In this document: positions 15,603 through 22,359 of the stretch, one piece after another
How the letters are laid out: every line of letters starts with the position of its first letter
Position numbering within the stretch: position 1 is the stretch's first letter
Source of the DNA: an uncultured Veillonella sp.
GTDB taxonomy: Bacteria; Bacillota; Negativicutes; Veillonellales; Veillonellaceae
Length of the DNA: 24,416 nt
Assembly (NCBI GenBank): GCA_900550455.1
Contig: URSE01000008.1
Span: 1-24,416 of the forward strand
Reading direction: 5' to 3'
Position numbers and translations under genes: made by a program
The notes under the pieces: generated by a model
Database searches by the model: none
What the model saw: only the letters and a program-made list of their open reading frames with translations
Told to the model about the DNA's origin: nothing

Positions 15603-16403
15603 TTACCCCAGCCAGGTATCCATACAGATCTGCTTAGCCCTCAACGACCCATATTGATAGGCTAGGACCGCTAAATCAAACACCTGATCGCCCAACTTGC
15701 GTTTTCGCCCATCAGAGGCCAACTCACGCAAATACTCTCGATCTGGATCCAGCGCTTCTAACTTTTCCTTCCATATGGCAAGGATATCATCTGGCCCAAT
15801 TCCCAAAGAAGTTGGTAGGTAAGCTTCTACGCGACTAGAAACCCGTAAGAGCGCTAACCCATCCTCCCGACTCAAACTGCTAAGGAGGCGCATAGCTTGA
15901 ATGTTCTGCTTAATAGCCAAGGATTTCATTGCTAGGCTAGGATTCTCTATGTAGCGCAAAGCTAAGTAGGACTTCTTAAGAGCCTCCAATTTAACCTTAT
16001 CACTAACATTTTTAATATATTGTAAGGACTCATAAGATGCCTTAACAGCCATAATTTGTAAGTCCTCTGAAGGTGCCTCCACATATTGTATAGCCCAACC
16101 GGATTGGCTTAAAGCTTCTTTAATCACCAGGTCCGTAGGATTCTTGATATAACGCAAATTATCCCAGGAAGCACGAACTGCTTTCAACTGGAGGTCCTGA
16201 CTTGGAGCCACTACAAAGGCAATAGCCTTAATATCATTAGCCAAGGCCACATCAATGAGGTCTTGGCTAGGATCTTTAATATATTCCAACAGGGTCCCCT
16301 TATGGGATAGGGCCACCAGCTTCATAGCATGGCTAGGATTAGGAATATTGCGAATACCTTGGGGATTACGAGCCAAGGCCGCCAGAATTTGTTCTTCCTT
16401 CAT
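15603..16403 (-). CDS. 22-residue tandem-repeat protein (DUF4116-like)
   Basis: Residues 9-184 divide with no gaps into eight repeats of exactly 22 aa. The consensus is about A-[LV]-x-x-[SN]-x-x-x-[LI]-x-Y-I-x-[ND]-P-S-x-D-[LM]-x-[LI]-x; examples are ALSHKGTLLEYIKDPSQD and AVKASYESLQYIKNVSDK. The pattern predicts paired helices stacked into a solenoid, a typical protein-binding scaffold, and resembles DUF4116 repeats. The last 80 residues are a non-repeat helical cap. No signal peptide, membrane segment or catalytic motif is visible. ATG start with AGGAGGT. It is the first gene of the MoxR/VWA operon, so a substrate-adaptor role for that machine is a reasonable inference, not shown. The family name is a guess from pattern. 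Confidence 0.8.
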   Translation of the reverse strand: MKEEQILAALARNPQGIRNIPNPSHAMKLVALSHKGTLLEYIKDPSQDLIDVALANDIKAIAFVVAPSQDLQLKAVRASWDNLRYIKNPTDLVIKEALSQSGWAIQYVEAPSEDLQIMAVKASYESLQYIKNVSDKVKLEALKKSYLALRYIENPSLAMKSLAIKQNIQAMRLLSSLSREDGLALLRVSSRVEAYLPTSLGIGPDDILAIWKEKLEALDPDREYLRELASDGRKRKLGDQVFDLAVLAYQYGSLRAKQICMDTWLG

Positions 16404-16436
16404 CAGACCTCCTTATATCTAAAATTTTATATCTAT

Positions 16437-16445
16437 ATTGTATCA
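16437..16445 (-). promoter_or_regulatory. Extended -10 promoter of the repeat-protein/MoxR/VWA operon
   Basis: TGATACAAT on the minus strand is an extended -10 (five of six bases of TATAAT). No good -35 is seen. The predicted start near 16430 gives a leader of about 26 nt containing the AGGAGGT ribosome-binding site. Confidence 0.5.
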
Positions 16446-16500
16446 CATGCTGGGTAAAACTGATTCTTCGGCTCGTAATAGTTTTAATCTATGAAATAGG

Positions 16501-16526
16501 TCTATAAATAGATATTAGACAGTCTA
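16501..16526. promoter_or_regulatory. Two adjacent palindromes upstream of the MetE-like gene
   Basis: TCTAT-AA-ATAGA (16501-16512) and TAGAC-A-GTCTA (16516-16526) lie side by side, 29 nt upstream of the -35 of the rightward gene, in the divergent gap. The spacing suits an activator or LysR-type regulator site. The regulator is unknown. Confidence 0.4.
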
Positions 16527-16554
16527 TAGATGAAAGGGTAAGATAAATTCATTG

Positions 16555-16583
16555 TTGACATACGTCATTACCTAACATACAAG
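16555..16583 (+). promoter_or_regulatory. Candidate promoter of the MetE-like gene
   Basis: A perfect -35 TTGACA (16555-16560) is followed after 17 nt by TACAAG (16578-16583), a weak -10. The predicted start is near 16590, giving a leader of about 38 nt with a GGGAGG ribosome-binding site. A weak -10 with a perfect -35 would suit activator control from the upstream palindromes. Confidence 0.55.
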
Positions 16584-16627
16584 GACCTGTAATCCTTTTT
16601 TATTTTGCTTATATTGGGAGGTATACC

Positions 16628-17749
16628 ATGAGCCAAGCCCCATTCCGTTATGATATTGTAGGTTCCTTCCTACGCCCTCAAGAAGTTAAAGACGCCCGTG
16701 CTGCCTTTGAAGCTGGTAAGATTTCCAAAGAAGACCTACGTGCTATCGAAAACAAGGCGATCAAAGAATTGGTAGAAAAAGAGAAGAAAGTGGGTCTCAA
16801 GGCTGTTACTGATGGCGAATTCCGTCGTGCCTTCTGGCACATCGATTTTCTAGAAGAATTAATCGGTGTAAACGAAACTAAGGCAGAAACCTGGTCCACC
16901 CAATTCAAGGGACACAATCCTAAAGCCCTCACCCTCAAGGTCGAAGGCAAGATTGACTTCCCCGCAAACCACCCTCATTTGGCTGACTTCAACTATCTTA
17001 AATCCATTGCTGGTGACGATGTAGTAGCTAAGATGACCATTCCATCCCCTTCCATGCTCTACCATATCGTAGCTGTTCGTGGCGCTGCTGATTACCAACC
17101 AATTGATCGCTACAAGGACGACCAAGTCTTCTTCGATGACTTAGCTGATACCTACATCAAAGCTGTCCATGCCTTCTATAATGCTGGCTGTCGCTATCTC
17201 CAAATCGATGATACCTCTTGGGGGGAATTCTGCGATAGCGAAAAGGTAAAGGGCTTCAAAGCTAATGGGGTCGACACTGAAAAAGTACAAGAAAAGTACG
17301 TAGAAGTAATCAACAAAATCGTTGCTGCTAAGCCTGCTGATTTGACCTTAACCCTACATATTTGCCGTGGTAACTTCCGGTCCACCTACTTCTCCTCCGG
17401 CGCATATGATGCTGTTGCAGAACTGCTCTTCGGCCACTGCCATGTGGACGGTTTCTTCCTCGAATTCGACACAGACCGGTCCGGTACCTTCGCACCTTTG
17501 GCTAAAATTAAAAACCAAAAGGTTGTCCTTGGCCTCGTAACTTCCAAATTCCCTGAGTTGGAAGATCCTAATCAAGTGAAAGCCCGCATCAAGAACGCTG
17601 AGCAATACATTTCCAAAGACCAACTCTGTCTCTCCCCTCAATGTGGTTTCTCCTCCACAGAAGAAGGTAATGAGCTCCTGGACGAAGACCAATGGAAAAA
17701 ATTGGCCCTCATTAAGAAAATTGCCGAAGATGTTTGGGAAGACGCATAA
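16628..17749 (+). CDS. Short MetE-like (cobalamin-independent family) methionine synthase homologue
   Basis: Homologue of the C-terminal catalytic barrel of MetE, similar in length to B. subtilis YxjG/YxjH (about 375 aa). The predicted reaction is methyl transfer to homocysteine, or a related thiol, at a zinc site. The four zinc ligands match: H244 and C246 in LHICRGN, E279 in FLEFD, C339 in SPQCGFSS. Other barrel motifs are IVGSFLRP (10-17), TDGEFRR (61-67) and QIDDTSWGEFC (192-202). It lacks the N-terminal half of full MetE that helps bind folate. Some short core-MetE proteins are reported to take methyl groups from methylcobalamin proteins, so the methyl donor is open. ATG start with GGGAGG about 6 nt upstream. 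Monocistronic. Confidence 0.9.
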   Translation: MSQAPFRYDIVGSFLRPQEVKDARAAFEAGKISKEDLRAIENKAIKELVEKEKKVGLKAVTDGEFRRAFWHIDFLEELIGVNETKAETWSTQFKGHNPKALTLKVEGKIDFPANHPHLADFNYLKSIAGDDVVAKMTIPSPSMLYHIVAVRGAADYQPIDRYKDDQVFFDDLADTYIKAVHAFYNAGCRYLQIDDTSWGEFCDSEKVKGFKANGVDTEKVQEKYVEVINKIVAAKPADLTLTLHICRGNFRSTYFSSGAYDAVAELLFGHCHVDGFFLEFDTDRSGTFAPLAKIKNQKVVLGLVTSKFPELEDPNQVKARIKNAEQYISKDQLCLSPQCGFSSTEEGNELLDEDQWKKLALIKKIAEDVWEDA

Positions 17750-17802
17750 TAATACCTTGTAGGATTCCCTAATACTGGATAGTCTCCTACAAACATATAT
17801 AC

Positions 17803-17842
17803 ATAAGAAAACCCACCTGCATAAGTAGGTGGGTTTTCTTAT
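17803..17842 (+). terminator. Terminator of the MetE-like gene
   Basis: A perfect 16-bp stem (17803-17818 with 17827-17842), with an 8-nt loop, starts about 53 nt after the stop. The GC core ACCCACCT/AGGTGGGT is flanked by A-tract and TTTTCTTAT, so the T-rich tail can itself pair with the upstream A-tract, as in bidirectional terminators. Confidence 0.9.
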
Positions 17843-17863
17843 AAGCCTAACACTTAAGCCTTA

Positions 17864-17872
17864 TGCTATAAT
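17864..17872 (+). promoter_or_regulatory. Extended -10 promoter of the barnase-barstar pair
   Basis: TGCTATAAT is identical to the typA extended -10. No good -35 at 17 nt. The predicted start near 17879 leaves an 18-nt leader that is almost all ribosome-binding site (AAGGAGG), so the message is nearly leaderless. Confidence 0.7.
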
Positions 17873-17896
17873 AAGTGAAATTGATAAGGAGGACCT

Positions 17897-18382
17897 ATGA
17901 AAAAACTCTATCTATTTCTCTGCTCCTTACTAGCCTGTCTGGTCTTATTCACGTCATGTGGTAGCCCTAGCCAAGACATGGCCAAAGAATCAGATCATCA
18001 AGCTCAGAGTATCCAAACGAGCCTGAACCAAACCTCCATACTTGTCGAGGAAGACCAAGCCTATACTGATAAAGATCATGTAGCCGCCTACATTCATCAA
18101 TACGGCCATCTGCCACCTAACTACATTACCAAAAAGGACGCCCAGGCCCTAGGTTGGAAAGACAAGGGCTCTCTTGATAAGATAGCTCCAGGTAAATCCA
18201 TCGGAGGCGACCGCTTTGGTAACTACCAAGAGCAGCTACCTCATAAGGAGGGACGTACTTGGAAAGAAGCTGATATAGACTATATCAAAGGTAACCGTAA
18301 TGGCAAGCGACTTATCTACTCCAATGATGGTCTTGTCTACTATACGGATGACCACTATAAGACCTTTAAGGAGATACCATGA
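17897..18382 (+). CDS. Barnase-family ribonuclease, predicted lipoprotein
   Basis: Guanyl-preferring endoribonuclease of the barnase (microbial RNase N1/T1) family. The match to B. amyloliquefaciens barnase runs through the whole domain (about 55-160): LPPNYITKKDAQALGW, APGKSIGGD, GRTWKEADIDY and TDDHYKTF. The catalytic residues are all present: Lys79 (barnase K27), Glu124 (E73), Arg138 (R87) and His153 (H102). The N-terminus is a signal peptide ending in a lipobox, LFTSC, with Cys21 as the lipid-anchor site and Gly at +2, so a membrane-anchored exported enzyme is predicted rather than the freely secreted classical form. A polar 30-residue spacer follows. ATG start with AAGGAGG. The stop overlaps the barstar start by 4 nt. 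Confidence 0.95.
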   Translation: MKKLYLFLCSLLACLVLFTSCGSPSQDMAKESDHQAQSIQTSLNQTSILVEEDQAYTDKDHVAAYIHQYGHLPPNYITKKDAQALGWKDKGSLDKIAPGKSIGGDRFGNYQEQLPHKEGRTWKEADIDYIKGNRNGKRLIYSNDGLVYYTDDHYKTFKEIP

Positions 18383-18648
18383 GAACTATACAAATACAAG
18401 TAAATGCTATGAAAACCTTGGATCAAGCTCATACCTACCTAGCCCAGTTAATGGACTTTCCAACCTATTACGGAAGGAATTTAGATGCCCTCTACGACAT
18501 GCTCACAGAGATACCCCAGGATACACAAGTAATCCTACCCAAAGCCCTAGGAGACGACCACTACCTAGGTTTAGATGGGACCTATATCATCAGAGTCTTT
18601 CAAGATGCAGCGCAGAACAATCCTAAACTCCACTTGATCCTCCAATGA
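18379..18648 (+). CDS. Barstar-family ribonuclease inhibitor
   Basis: Cytosolic inhibitor that plugs the barnase active site and protects the producer. The 89-aa length equals that of classical barstar, and the key helix is conserved: TYYGRNLDALYDMLTE, with Tyr30/31, Asp36 (barstar D35) and Asp40 (barstar D39, which enters the barnase active site). The C-terminal VFQDAAQNNPKLHLIL also fits. No signal peptide. Its ATG overlaps the barnase stop (ATGA) and has AAGGAG (18368-18373) 5 nt upstream inside the barnase gene, so the two are translationally coupled. No plus-strand terminator follows other than the truA terminator hairpin. Confidence 0.95.
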   Translation: MRTIQIQVNAMKTLDQAHTYLAQLMDFPTYYGRNLDALYDMLTEIPQDTQVILPKALGDDHYLGLDGTYIIRVFQDAAQNNPKLHLILQ

Positions 18649-18725
18649 GTGCCTATCCTATTAATCTAACTATACCAAGAAATAAGGTAAGGTATGAGAC
18701 TAAAGAAGACATTTGAGAAATAAAA

Positions 18726-18770
18726 CAAGAGCCCCTAGGAATAGGACTATCCCATTCCTAGGGGCTCTTG
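18726..18770 (-). terminator. truA terminator (also faces the barstar gene)
   Basis: A perfect 17-bp stem (18726-18742 with 18754-18770) is followed on the minus strand by TTTTATTT. It begins 18 nt past the truA stop. The plus side (TATATAAGC) is poor in T, though the stable stem may still end the barnase-barstar message. The arm AAGAGCCCCTAG is shared with the hairpin at 11914-11955. Confidence 0.9.
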
Positions 18771-18787
18771 TATATAAGCTCATGTAC

Positions 18788-19660
18788 CTATCGAGAGGAT
18801 AATAATTCATCAATATAAGCTTGCATACGTTGGGGATCAAAAAAAACCTCTTCGAGGCACAAGCCATGAGCTGGTGCTGTCTTACCAATACAACGACGAT
18901 CCTTAGCAGCTAAATAACCCGCTATAGCCTCTACCGATCGAGCACCACGTCCTACATCCACCAAGAGGCCTGCTATATTGCGAACCATATGGTAGAGAAA
19001 GCCATCTCCTACGACAGTAATGGTCAAATCTCCTGGATAATGGCCAAAATCGCCATCAGAGGCTGTGTTTTCCTCTACATGCACATCTATAGCATAAATA
19101 GTCTTAACAGGGTCTGCAGGTGTTGTATTAGCTCCTTTTAGGGTAGTGTAATCATGAGTACCACACAGAGCCTGCCCTGCTCGCCGCATAGCTTCTAGGT
19201 CTAAGGGCTTTTTAAAATGCCATTGGTAACGCATGGTCAAGGGGTTTTGAATGAGGTGGTTATGGATTTTATAGCTATAGGCCTTACCACAGATCTTGTG
19301 GCGAATCCTCCAGTCCAATTCCATCTCCATAGCATCCTGTACCACAATATAGGCAGGTAGATGGGCAATGAGAGCCCGCTTTAAATTTTCTACTGGGATC
19401 TTTCCCTCCGTAAAGAAGGAGACCACTTGAAATTTAGCGTGAACCCCTGCATCAGTACGCGACGAACCATAGCAGGTAATGGGCTCGTTGCAAACCTTAG
19501 AGAGGGCTGCTTCTAAACAGCCCTGCACGGTCAGTCCCTTATCGGCAGGCTGCCGTTGATAGCCAGCTAGTTCAGTCCCATCATAGGCCACAATGAGGCG
19601 AATATGACGAGTTCCCTTTGGGAAGGGTCGATCATTTTTTCGCAGACTTTGCTCCCTCAT
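18788..19660 (-). CDS. truA: tRNA pseudouridine(38-40) synthase TruA
   Basis: Isomerises uridines 38, 39 and 40 in the tRNA anticodon arm. The catalytic aspartate is D70 in SSRTDAGVHA; other TruA signatures are VAYDGTELAGYQRQP (24-38), AYSYKIHN and GDGFLYHMVRNIAG near 225. At 290 aa it is slightly longer than E. coli TruA (270) owing to a basic N-terminal extension of about 15 residues. ATG start with GGGAGG 7 nt upstream. It lies 39 nt after ecfT, the usual Firmicute position, and ends the operon. rplM and rpsI, which often follow truA in Firmicutes, are not here. Confidence 0.97.
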   Translation of the reverse strand: MREQSLRKNDRPFPKGTRHIRLIVAYDGTELAGYQRQPADKGLTVQGCLEAALSKVCNEPITCYGSSRTDAGVHAKFQVVSFFTEGKIPVENLKRALIAHLPAYIVVQDAMEMELDWRIRHKICGKAYSYKIHNHLIQNPLTMRYQWHFKKPLDLEAMRRAGQALCGTHDYTTLKGANTTPADPVKTIYAIDVHVEENTASDGDFGHYPGDLTITVVGDGFLYHMVRNIAGLLVDVGRGARSVEAIAGYLAAKDRRCIGKTAPAHGLCLEEVFFDPQRMQAYIDELLSSR

Positions 19661-19699
19661 AGGGTTCCTCCCATCGATACAAGCTATAAGAAATGAAAT

Positions 19700-20500
19700 T
19701 TAGAGAATCACATACATAAGAACCAAGGCTAGAACCAAGATAGCCACAAACCCAGCTGCGACTAGATCCTGAGTCCCATAATCTAGGGCCTTCATCCGGG
19801 TCCGTCCCTCTCCCCCACGGTAACAACGAGCCTCCATAGCAACCGCTAAATCGTCAGCTCGGCGGAAAGCAGAGATAAAAAGAGGAACCAAAAGAGGAAC
19901 CATATTCTTAATACGAGCTAAGATATTACCTGATTCAAAATCAGCCCCTCGGGAGGTTTGGGCTTTCATAATCCGATCTGTTTCCTCTAAGAGAGTCGGA
20001 ATAAAACGTAGGGCTATGGTCATCATCATAGCAAGCTCATGCGCTGGTACTCCAATTCGACGGAAGGGCTTGAGAAGTGATTCTACCCCATCAGTCAACC
20101 GAATGGGTGAGGTCGTAAAGGTTAAGAGGGAGGAAAAGAGAATTAAGCAGAGGAGGCGGACTCCCATTTGTGCCCCCATAGTAACCCCTTCCTCTGTAAT
20201 ATTGATGAAGGAATAGGTAACGATTGGTATTCCCGGAGTAGTAAAGATATGGATCCCCATGGTAAAAACAATGATAATCCACAGGGGTTTAATGGCCCCC
20301 CATAGAAGTTTCAAAGGCAACTTAGATAGGATAATAGACAAGACAACAAAGGCTATAACCAAACAATAAGAAGCTAAGGACTTAGCCATAAAAATAGCAA
20401 TGACAAAAACCATGGTGATGAGGATCTTAGTCCGAGGATCTAGCTTATGGACCCAAGAATCTGAAGGAAAATATTGACCGATGGAAATATTACTTAACAT
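19700..20500 (-). CDS. ecfT: ECF transporter transmembrane subunit EcfT
   Basis: Membrane scaffold of energy-coupling factor importers, which take up vitamins and trace metals with exchangeable substrate-binding S-components. Hydrophobic segments are seen at about 27-60, 70-88, 112-130, 155-172 and 245-265. The two cytoplasmic Ala-Arg-Xaa-type coupling motifs that dock on the ATPases are AQTSRGAD (180-187) and AMEARCYRG (221-229). At 266 aa the length is typical. ATG start with AAGGAGG about 7 nt upstream. It overlaps ecfA2 by 11 nt. No S-component is encoded nearby, as expected for group II systems whose S-components are scattered in the genome. Confidence 0.96.
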   Translation of the reverse strand: MLSNISIGQYFPSDSWVHKLDPRTKILITMVFVIAIFMAKSLASYCLVIAFVVLSIILSKLPLKLLWGAIKPLWIIIVFTMGIHIFTTPGIPIVTYSFINITEEGVTMGAQMGVRLLCLILFSSLLTFTTSPIRLTDGVESLLKPFRRIGVPAHELAMMMTIALRFIPTLLEETDRIMKAQTSRGADFESGNILARIKNMVPLLVPLFISAFRRADDLAVAMEARCYRGGEGRTRMKALDYGTQDLVAAGFVAILVLALVLMYVIL

Positions 20501-21350
20501 GGTCTACCTCCTTCTCAATGGCTGCCAAGGCATCCTTTACCATTAATACGTGATTATCCACCATTAGACCGCGAGATCGTAGATGCTCCACTGTAATGGA
20601 TACAGGTGGTAAATCGACCCCTGCCTCTTGCAGTTCCTCCCTATGGTTAATAAAGATATCCATAGGCTGACCATCTAGGAGAACGCTCCCCTGGTTAAAG
20701 ACTAAGAGTCGATCAGCTAGACGGGATATATCATCCATATTATGAGATACGATAATCACCGTAATCCCCTCCTCCTCATGGAGGCGCTTAATCTGCCCGA
20801 AGATCTCATCTCGACCTGAGGGATCAAGCCCAGCAGATGGTTCATCTAAAATCAAATAATCTGGTCGCAAGGCGATAACACCTGCAATAGCTACCCGTCT
20901 CATCTGCCCCCCCGATAAATGGAAGGGGGACCGATCTGCATAGGTATCGTAATCCAGTCCCACAAAGTCCATAGCCAAACGGACTCGGCGATCAATTTCC
21001 TCTGGATTCAGCCCTAGATTCTTTGGTCCAAAGGCTATATCCTTAGCAATAGTTTCTTCAAAAAGTTGGTGTTCAGGGTATTGAAAGACCATGCCTACCT
21101 TACGGCGCATAACCTTAGCTTCTGCCCCCTTCTTGGCAATATCCACACCATTAATAGCGACTTGGCCAGAAGTGGGATGCAAAAGTCCATTAAGAAGTTG
21201 TACAAAGGTGGACTTACCAGAACCCGTATGTCCTATGATACCGAGGAATTGTCCATCTTCTATGGTAACATTAATATCTCGCAAGGCTTGTTTTTCAAAG
21301 GGAGTCCCTGGACCATAGGTATACTCCACCTGACGCAGTTCTATCGGCAT
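20490..21350 (-). CDS. ecfA2: ECF transporter ATPase EcfA2
   Basis: Second ABC-type ATPase of the energising module. Motifs: Walker A GHTGSGKST (40-48), Q-loop in VFQYPEHQLF (88-97), signature LSGGQ (145-149), Walker B LILDEPSAGLDP (166-177) and H-loop SHN (about 204). The 286-aa length and the YPEHQLF Q-loop fit EcfA2. ATG start at 21350; the gene overlaps ecfA1 by 10 nt and ecfT by 11 nt, so translation of all three is probably coupled, which would help balance subunit amounts. Cytosolic, attached to EcfT. Confidence 0.96.
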   Translation of the reverse strand: MPIELRQVEYTYGPGTPFEKQALRDINVTIEDGQFLGIIGHTGSGKSTFVQLLNGLLHPTSGQVAINGVDIAKKGAEAKVMRRKVGMVFQYPEHQLFEETIAKDIAFGPKNLGLNPEEIDRRVRLAMDFVGLDYDTYADRSPFHLSGGQMRRVAIAGVIALRPDYLILDEPSAGLDPSGRDEIFGQIKRLHEEEGITVIIVSHNMDDISRLADRLLVFNQGSVLLDGQPMDIFINHREELQEAGVDLPPVSITVEHLRSRGLMVDNHVLMVKDALAAIEKEVDHVK

Positions 21351-22180
21351 AGGGCATCTCCTAATTGACTGTCACAAATAATCCCCTCTGGCAAAGGATA
21401 TCCATCTTTTCTTAAGCCTTGAGCCAACTCAGCTGCTACAGGCACATCTAAGCCAAGGGCTTTAAGTTGATCCACATGAATGAAAACTTCTTGTGGCCTT
21501 CCATCTAATATAAGGGCACCATTCTTCATGACCACAACTCGGTCTGCAGTAACAGCCTCCTCCATAAAGTGAGTGATGAGGATAATAGTAATCCCCTCCT
21601 CATGGAGATGATGTAGGGTCTCCATAACCTCTTGGCGCCCTCTTGGATCCAACATGGCTGTAGGTTCATCTAATACGATACAAGAGGATTTCATAGCTAA
21701 GACACCTGCTATAGCAACGCGTTGCTTTTGTCCCCCCGATAAAAGATGGGGACCATGTAGTGCATAGTCAGACATATTAACCGTTGCCAAGGCCTGATCC
21801 ACCCTATGGCGAATTTCCTCTGGATCAACTCCTAAATTTTCAGGGCCAAAAGCTACATCTTCCTCGACGATAGCCGCTACAATTTGGTTGTCTGGATTTT
21901 GGAAGACCATACCCACCTGTTGACGAATATTCCAAACTTGTTCTTGCTGACGGGTATCCATACCAGCTACCAGGACTTGTCCTTGAGATGGTTCCAAAAG
22001 CACATTAAAGTGCTTAGCCAAGGTCGACTTACCCGACCCATTAGTTCCTATAATGGCGACAAATTCACCCCGATTAATGGTAAGGTTTATATCCTTTAAG
22101 GCTTGCACCAAATTACCATTTTCATCCTCATAGACATGATTGAGGTGCTTTACTTCAATCAAGGTCTCATTCCTATTCAT
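21341..22180 (-). CDS. ecfA1: ECF transporter ATPase EcfA1
   Basis: First ABC-type ATPase of the module, forming a heterodimer with EcfA2. Motifs: Walker A GTNGSGKST (45-53), Q-loop VFQNPDNQIVA (92-102), signature LSGGQ (147-151), Walker B CIVLDEPTAMLDP (167-179) and H-loop THF. The NPDNQ Q-loop is characteristic of EcfA1. The ATG at 22180 has only GAGG about 10 nt upstream, a weaker site than its neighbours. It has its own promoter after the rplQ terminator, so the transporter genes can be expressed apart from the ribosomal operon. Confidence 0.96.
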   Translation of the reverse strand: MNRNETLIEVKHLNHVYEDENGNLVQALKDINLTINRGEFVAIIGTNGSGKSTLAKHFNVLLEPSQGQVLVAGMDTRQQEQVWNIRQQVGMVFQNPDNQIVAAIVEEDVAFGPENLGVDPEEIRHRVDQALATVNMSDYALHGPHLLSGGQKQRVAIAGVLAMKSSCIVLDEPTAMLDPRGRQEVMETLHHLHEEGITIILITHFMEEAVTADRVVVMKNGALILDGRPQEVFIHVDQLKALGLDVPVAAELAQGLRKDGYPLPEGIICDSQLGDALCR

Positions 22181-22218
22181 GTCTCTACGAGCCTCATATC
22201 TTTCTGGTCAATTTCGCA

Positions 22219-22234
22219 TACTCTTCTTAGAGTA
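22219..22234 (-). repeat. Small hairpin in the ecfA1 leader
   Basis: TACTCT and AGAGTA arms with a 4-nt loop lie in the predicted 85-nt leader of ecfA1, about 40 nt before the ATG; outer CGC/GCG bases could extend it around an internal loop. The same arms appear in the moaC leader (11039-11053). Confidence 0.4.
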
Positions 22235-22271
22235 GGGGCGATAACTGCTGTCCAATATTTATTACTTCCTT

Positions 22272-22300
22272 ATTTTATCAGCTAGAACAAGCCCTGTAAA
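22272..22300 (-). promoter_or_regulatory. Promoter of ecfA1-ecfA2-ecfT-truA
   Basis: On the minus strand TTTACA (22295-22300) and TAAAAT (22272-22277) are 17 nt apart, each matching five of six consensus bases. It lies right after the rplQ terminator. The predicted start is near 22265, leaving about an 85-nt leader. Confidence 0.65.
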
Positions 22301-22306
22301 CAAAAG

Positions 22307-22350
22307 GAAAAAGCCCCCAAACACTTATATAAAGTGCTTGAGGGCTTTTC
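22307..22350 (-). terminator. Terminator of the ribosomal-protein operon after rplQ
   Basis: On the minus strand AAAAGCCCUCAAGCACUU pairs fully with AAGUGUUUGGGGGCUUUU through two G-U wobbles around a 5-nt loop, then TTTTTCCTTTTG follows. On the plus strand the wobbles become mismatches, so it is built for the minus strand. It begins about 10 nt after the rplQ stop. Confidence 0.92.
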
Positions 22351-22359
22351 AATGGCTCA

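Noticed and set aside
16581..16601. Attenuator-like mini hairpin with T-run before the MetE-like gene
   Set aside because: The stem is only 5 bp and its left arm overlaps the predicted -10, so it would not be transcribed.
18300..18626. 108-codon plus-strand frame across barnase and barstar
   Set aside because: It overlaps two clearly identified genes in another frame and has no recognisable features.
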